From positions 255,347 to 319,346 of the forward strand of contig QFQP01000003.1 in assembly GCA_003243425.1 (NCBI GenBank): a DNA stretch of 64,000 nt, in the 5' to 3' direction. The notes beneath the pieces are model-generated. The model searched no databases, was not told the DNA's origin, and saw only the letters and a list, made by a program, of their open reading frames with translations. This document shows, piece after piece, positions 63,871-64,000 of this stretch. This DNA is from Archangium gephyra. GTDB taxonomy: Bacteria; Myxococcota; Myxococcia; Myxococcales; Myxococcaceae. The position numbers and the translations under genes were made by a program. Position 1 is the stretch's first letter; each line of letters opens with the position of its first letter.

Positions 63871-64000
63871 TCAGTTCGACATGCAGACATTCACCGCGAC
63901 GAACTGCGATTTCGCTTCCTGAGCTAGAGAGCTGATCCGCATAACTGCCACGACGGGATCGACACGAAACACGTGGAGATGATCTGTAGCGGGGATGCAC
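63871..64000 (-). CDS. Possible 3' end of a leftward gene
   Basis: Read leftward from the right edge, one frame is open for 42 codons and ends in TGA at 63871 (closing 'EAKSQFVAVNVCMSN'). The composition looks coding-like, but the stretch is too short to assign. The rest of 63768-64000 shows no other gene. Confidence 0.3.
   Translation of the reverse strand, partial: CIPATDHLHVFRVDPVVAVMRISSLAQEAKSQFVAVNVCMSN

Overview
The window reads as chromosome of a high-GC Myxococcota bacterium (Myxococcales, Archangium/Myxococcus-like). This rests on content and style, not on a marker gene. Two adjacent secreted proteins carry MYXO-CTERM-type tails (Gly-Cys-Ser or Gly-Cys-Ala, a short hydrophobic stretch, then Arg cluster) and a CPBP glutamic protease sits at the left edge. 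There are many lipoproteins with Gly-Gly-Gly-Ser/Thr or Asp-Ala-Gly linkers, delta-60 repeat lipoproteins, and dense gene packing with GTGA or ATGA overlaps. No phage, insertion sequence, rRNA, tRNA or CRISPR array was seen.

Layout. 1-5.1 kb: CPBP protease (cut by the window edge), a class II amidotransferase-like protein without its cysteine, then a rightward unit of lid-less Hsp70, Pro-rich J-protein and CvpA. 5.1-8.2 kb: speA (arginine decarboxylase) coupled to a diguanylate cyclase. 8.2-12.5 kb, leftward: OsmC protein, histone-deacetylase-family enzyme with an extra C-terminal domain, a 58-residue protein missed by length cut-offs, a START-like protein, glpX and a thioesterase. 12.6-16.5 kb: secreted phosphatase, 2-oxoglutarate oxygenase, a bidirectional terminator, a repeat-rich lipoprotein and a PHA-system-like protein. 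16.6-21.7 kb: SNF2/RapA-like helicase, flavin amine oxidase, two unknowns, then a 21-bp tandem repeat.

22-29 kb is the most coherent accessory region. Eight leftward genes, mostly overlapping, encode an alkyl-DHAP-synthase-like flavoprotein, a GlcE-like flavoprotein, a GlcF-like Fe-S protein, a lipid kinase, a thioesterase, two coiled-coil proteins and a Bor-like lipoprotein. A NAPE-PLD-like metallo-hydrolase diverges from them. I infer a lipid (perhaps ether-lipid) redox and remodelling unit. 29-34.9 kb: Cys/Gly-rich lipoprotein, two MYXO-CTERM paralogues, two delta-60 lipoproteins. 34.9-43.4 kb: TIGR01777 epimerase, aspS, a zincin lipoprotein with a beta-barrel-like partner, a TipA-type MerR regulator, truA and recJ. 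43.5-50.8 kb: lipoprotein, MBOAT acyltransferase plus tandem-SGNH protein (an O-acetylation pair), secreted CocE/S15 hydrolase. 50.9-54.6 kb: HAD phosphatase, histone-H1-like/DUF1801 fusion, DsbA-family protein, a frameshifted gene, and a divergent HxlR/NAD(P)H-binding protein pair. 54.6-57.5 kb: glyoxylate shunt aceB-aceA. 57.8-64 kb: Tat-type alpha/beta hydrolase, Ski2-like helicase, PIG-V-like mannosyltransferase, UDP-galactopyranose-mutase-like flavoprotein.

Many start codons lack a Shine-Dalgarno sequence. At several of these a TA-rich -10-like hexamer lies only 6-10 nt upstream, which points to leaderless or near-leaderless transcripts.
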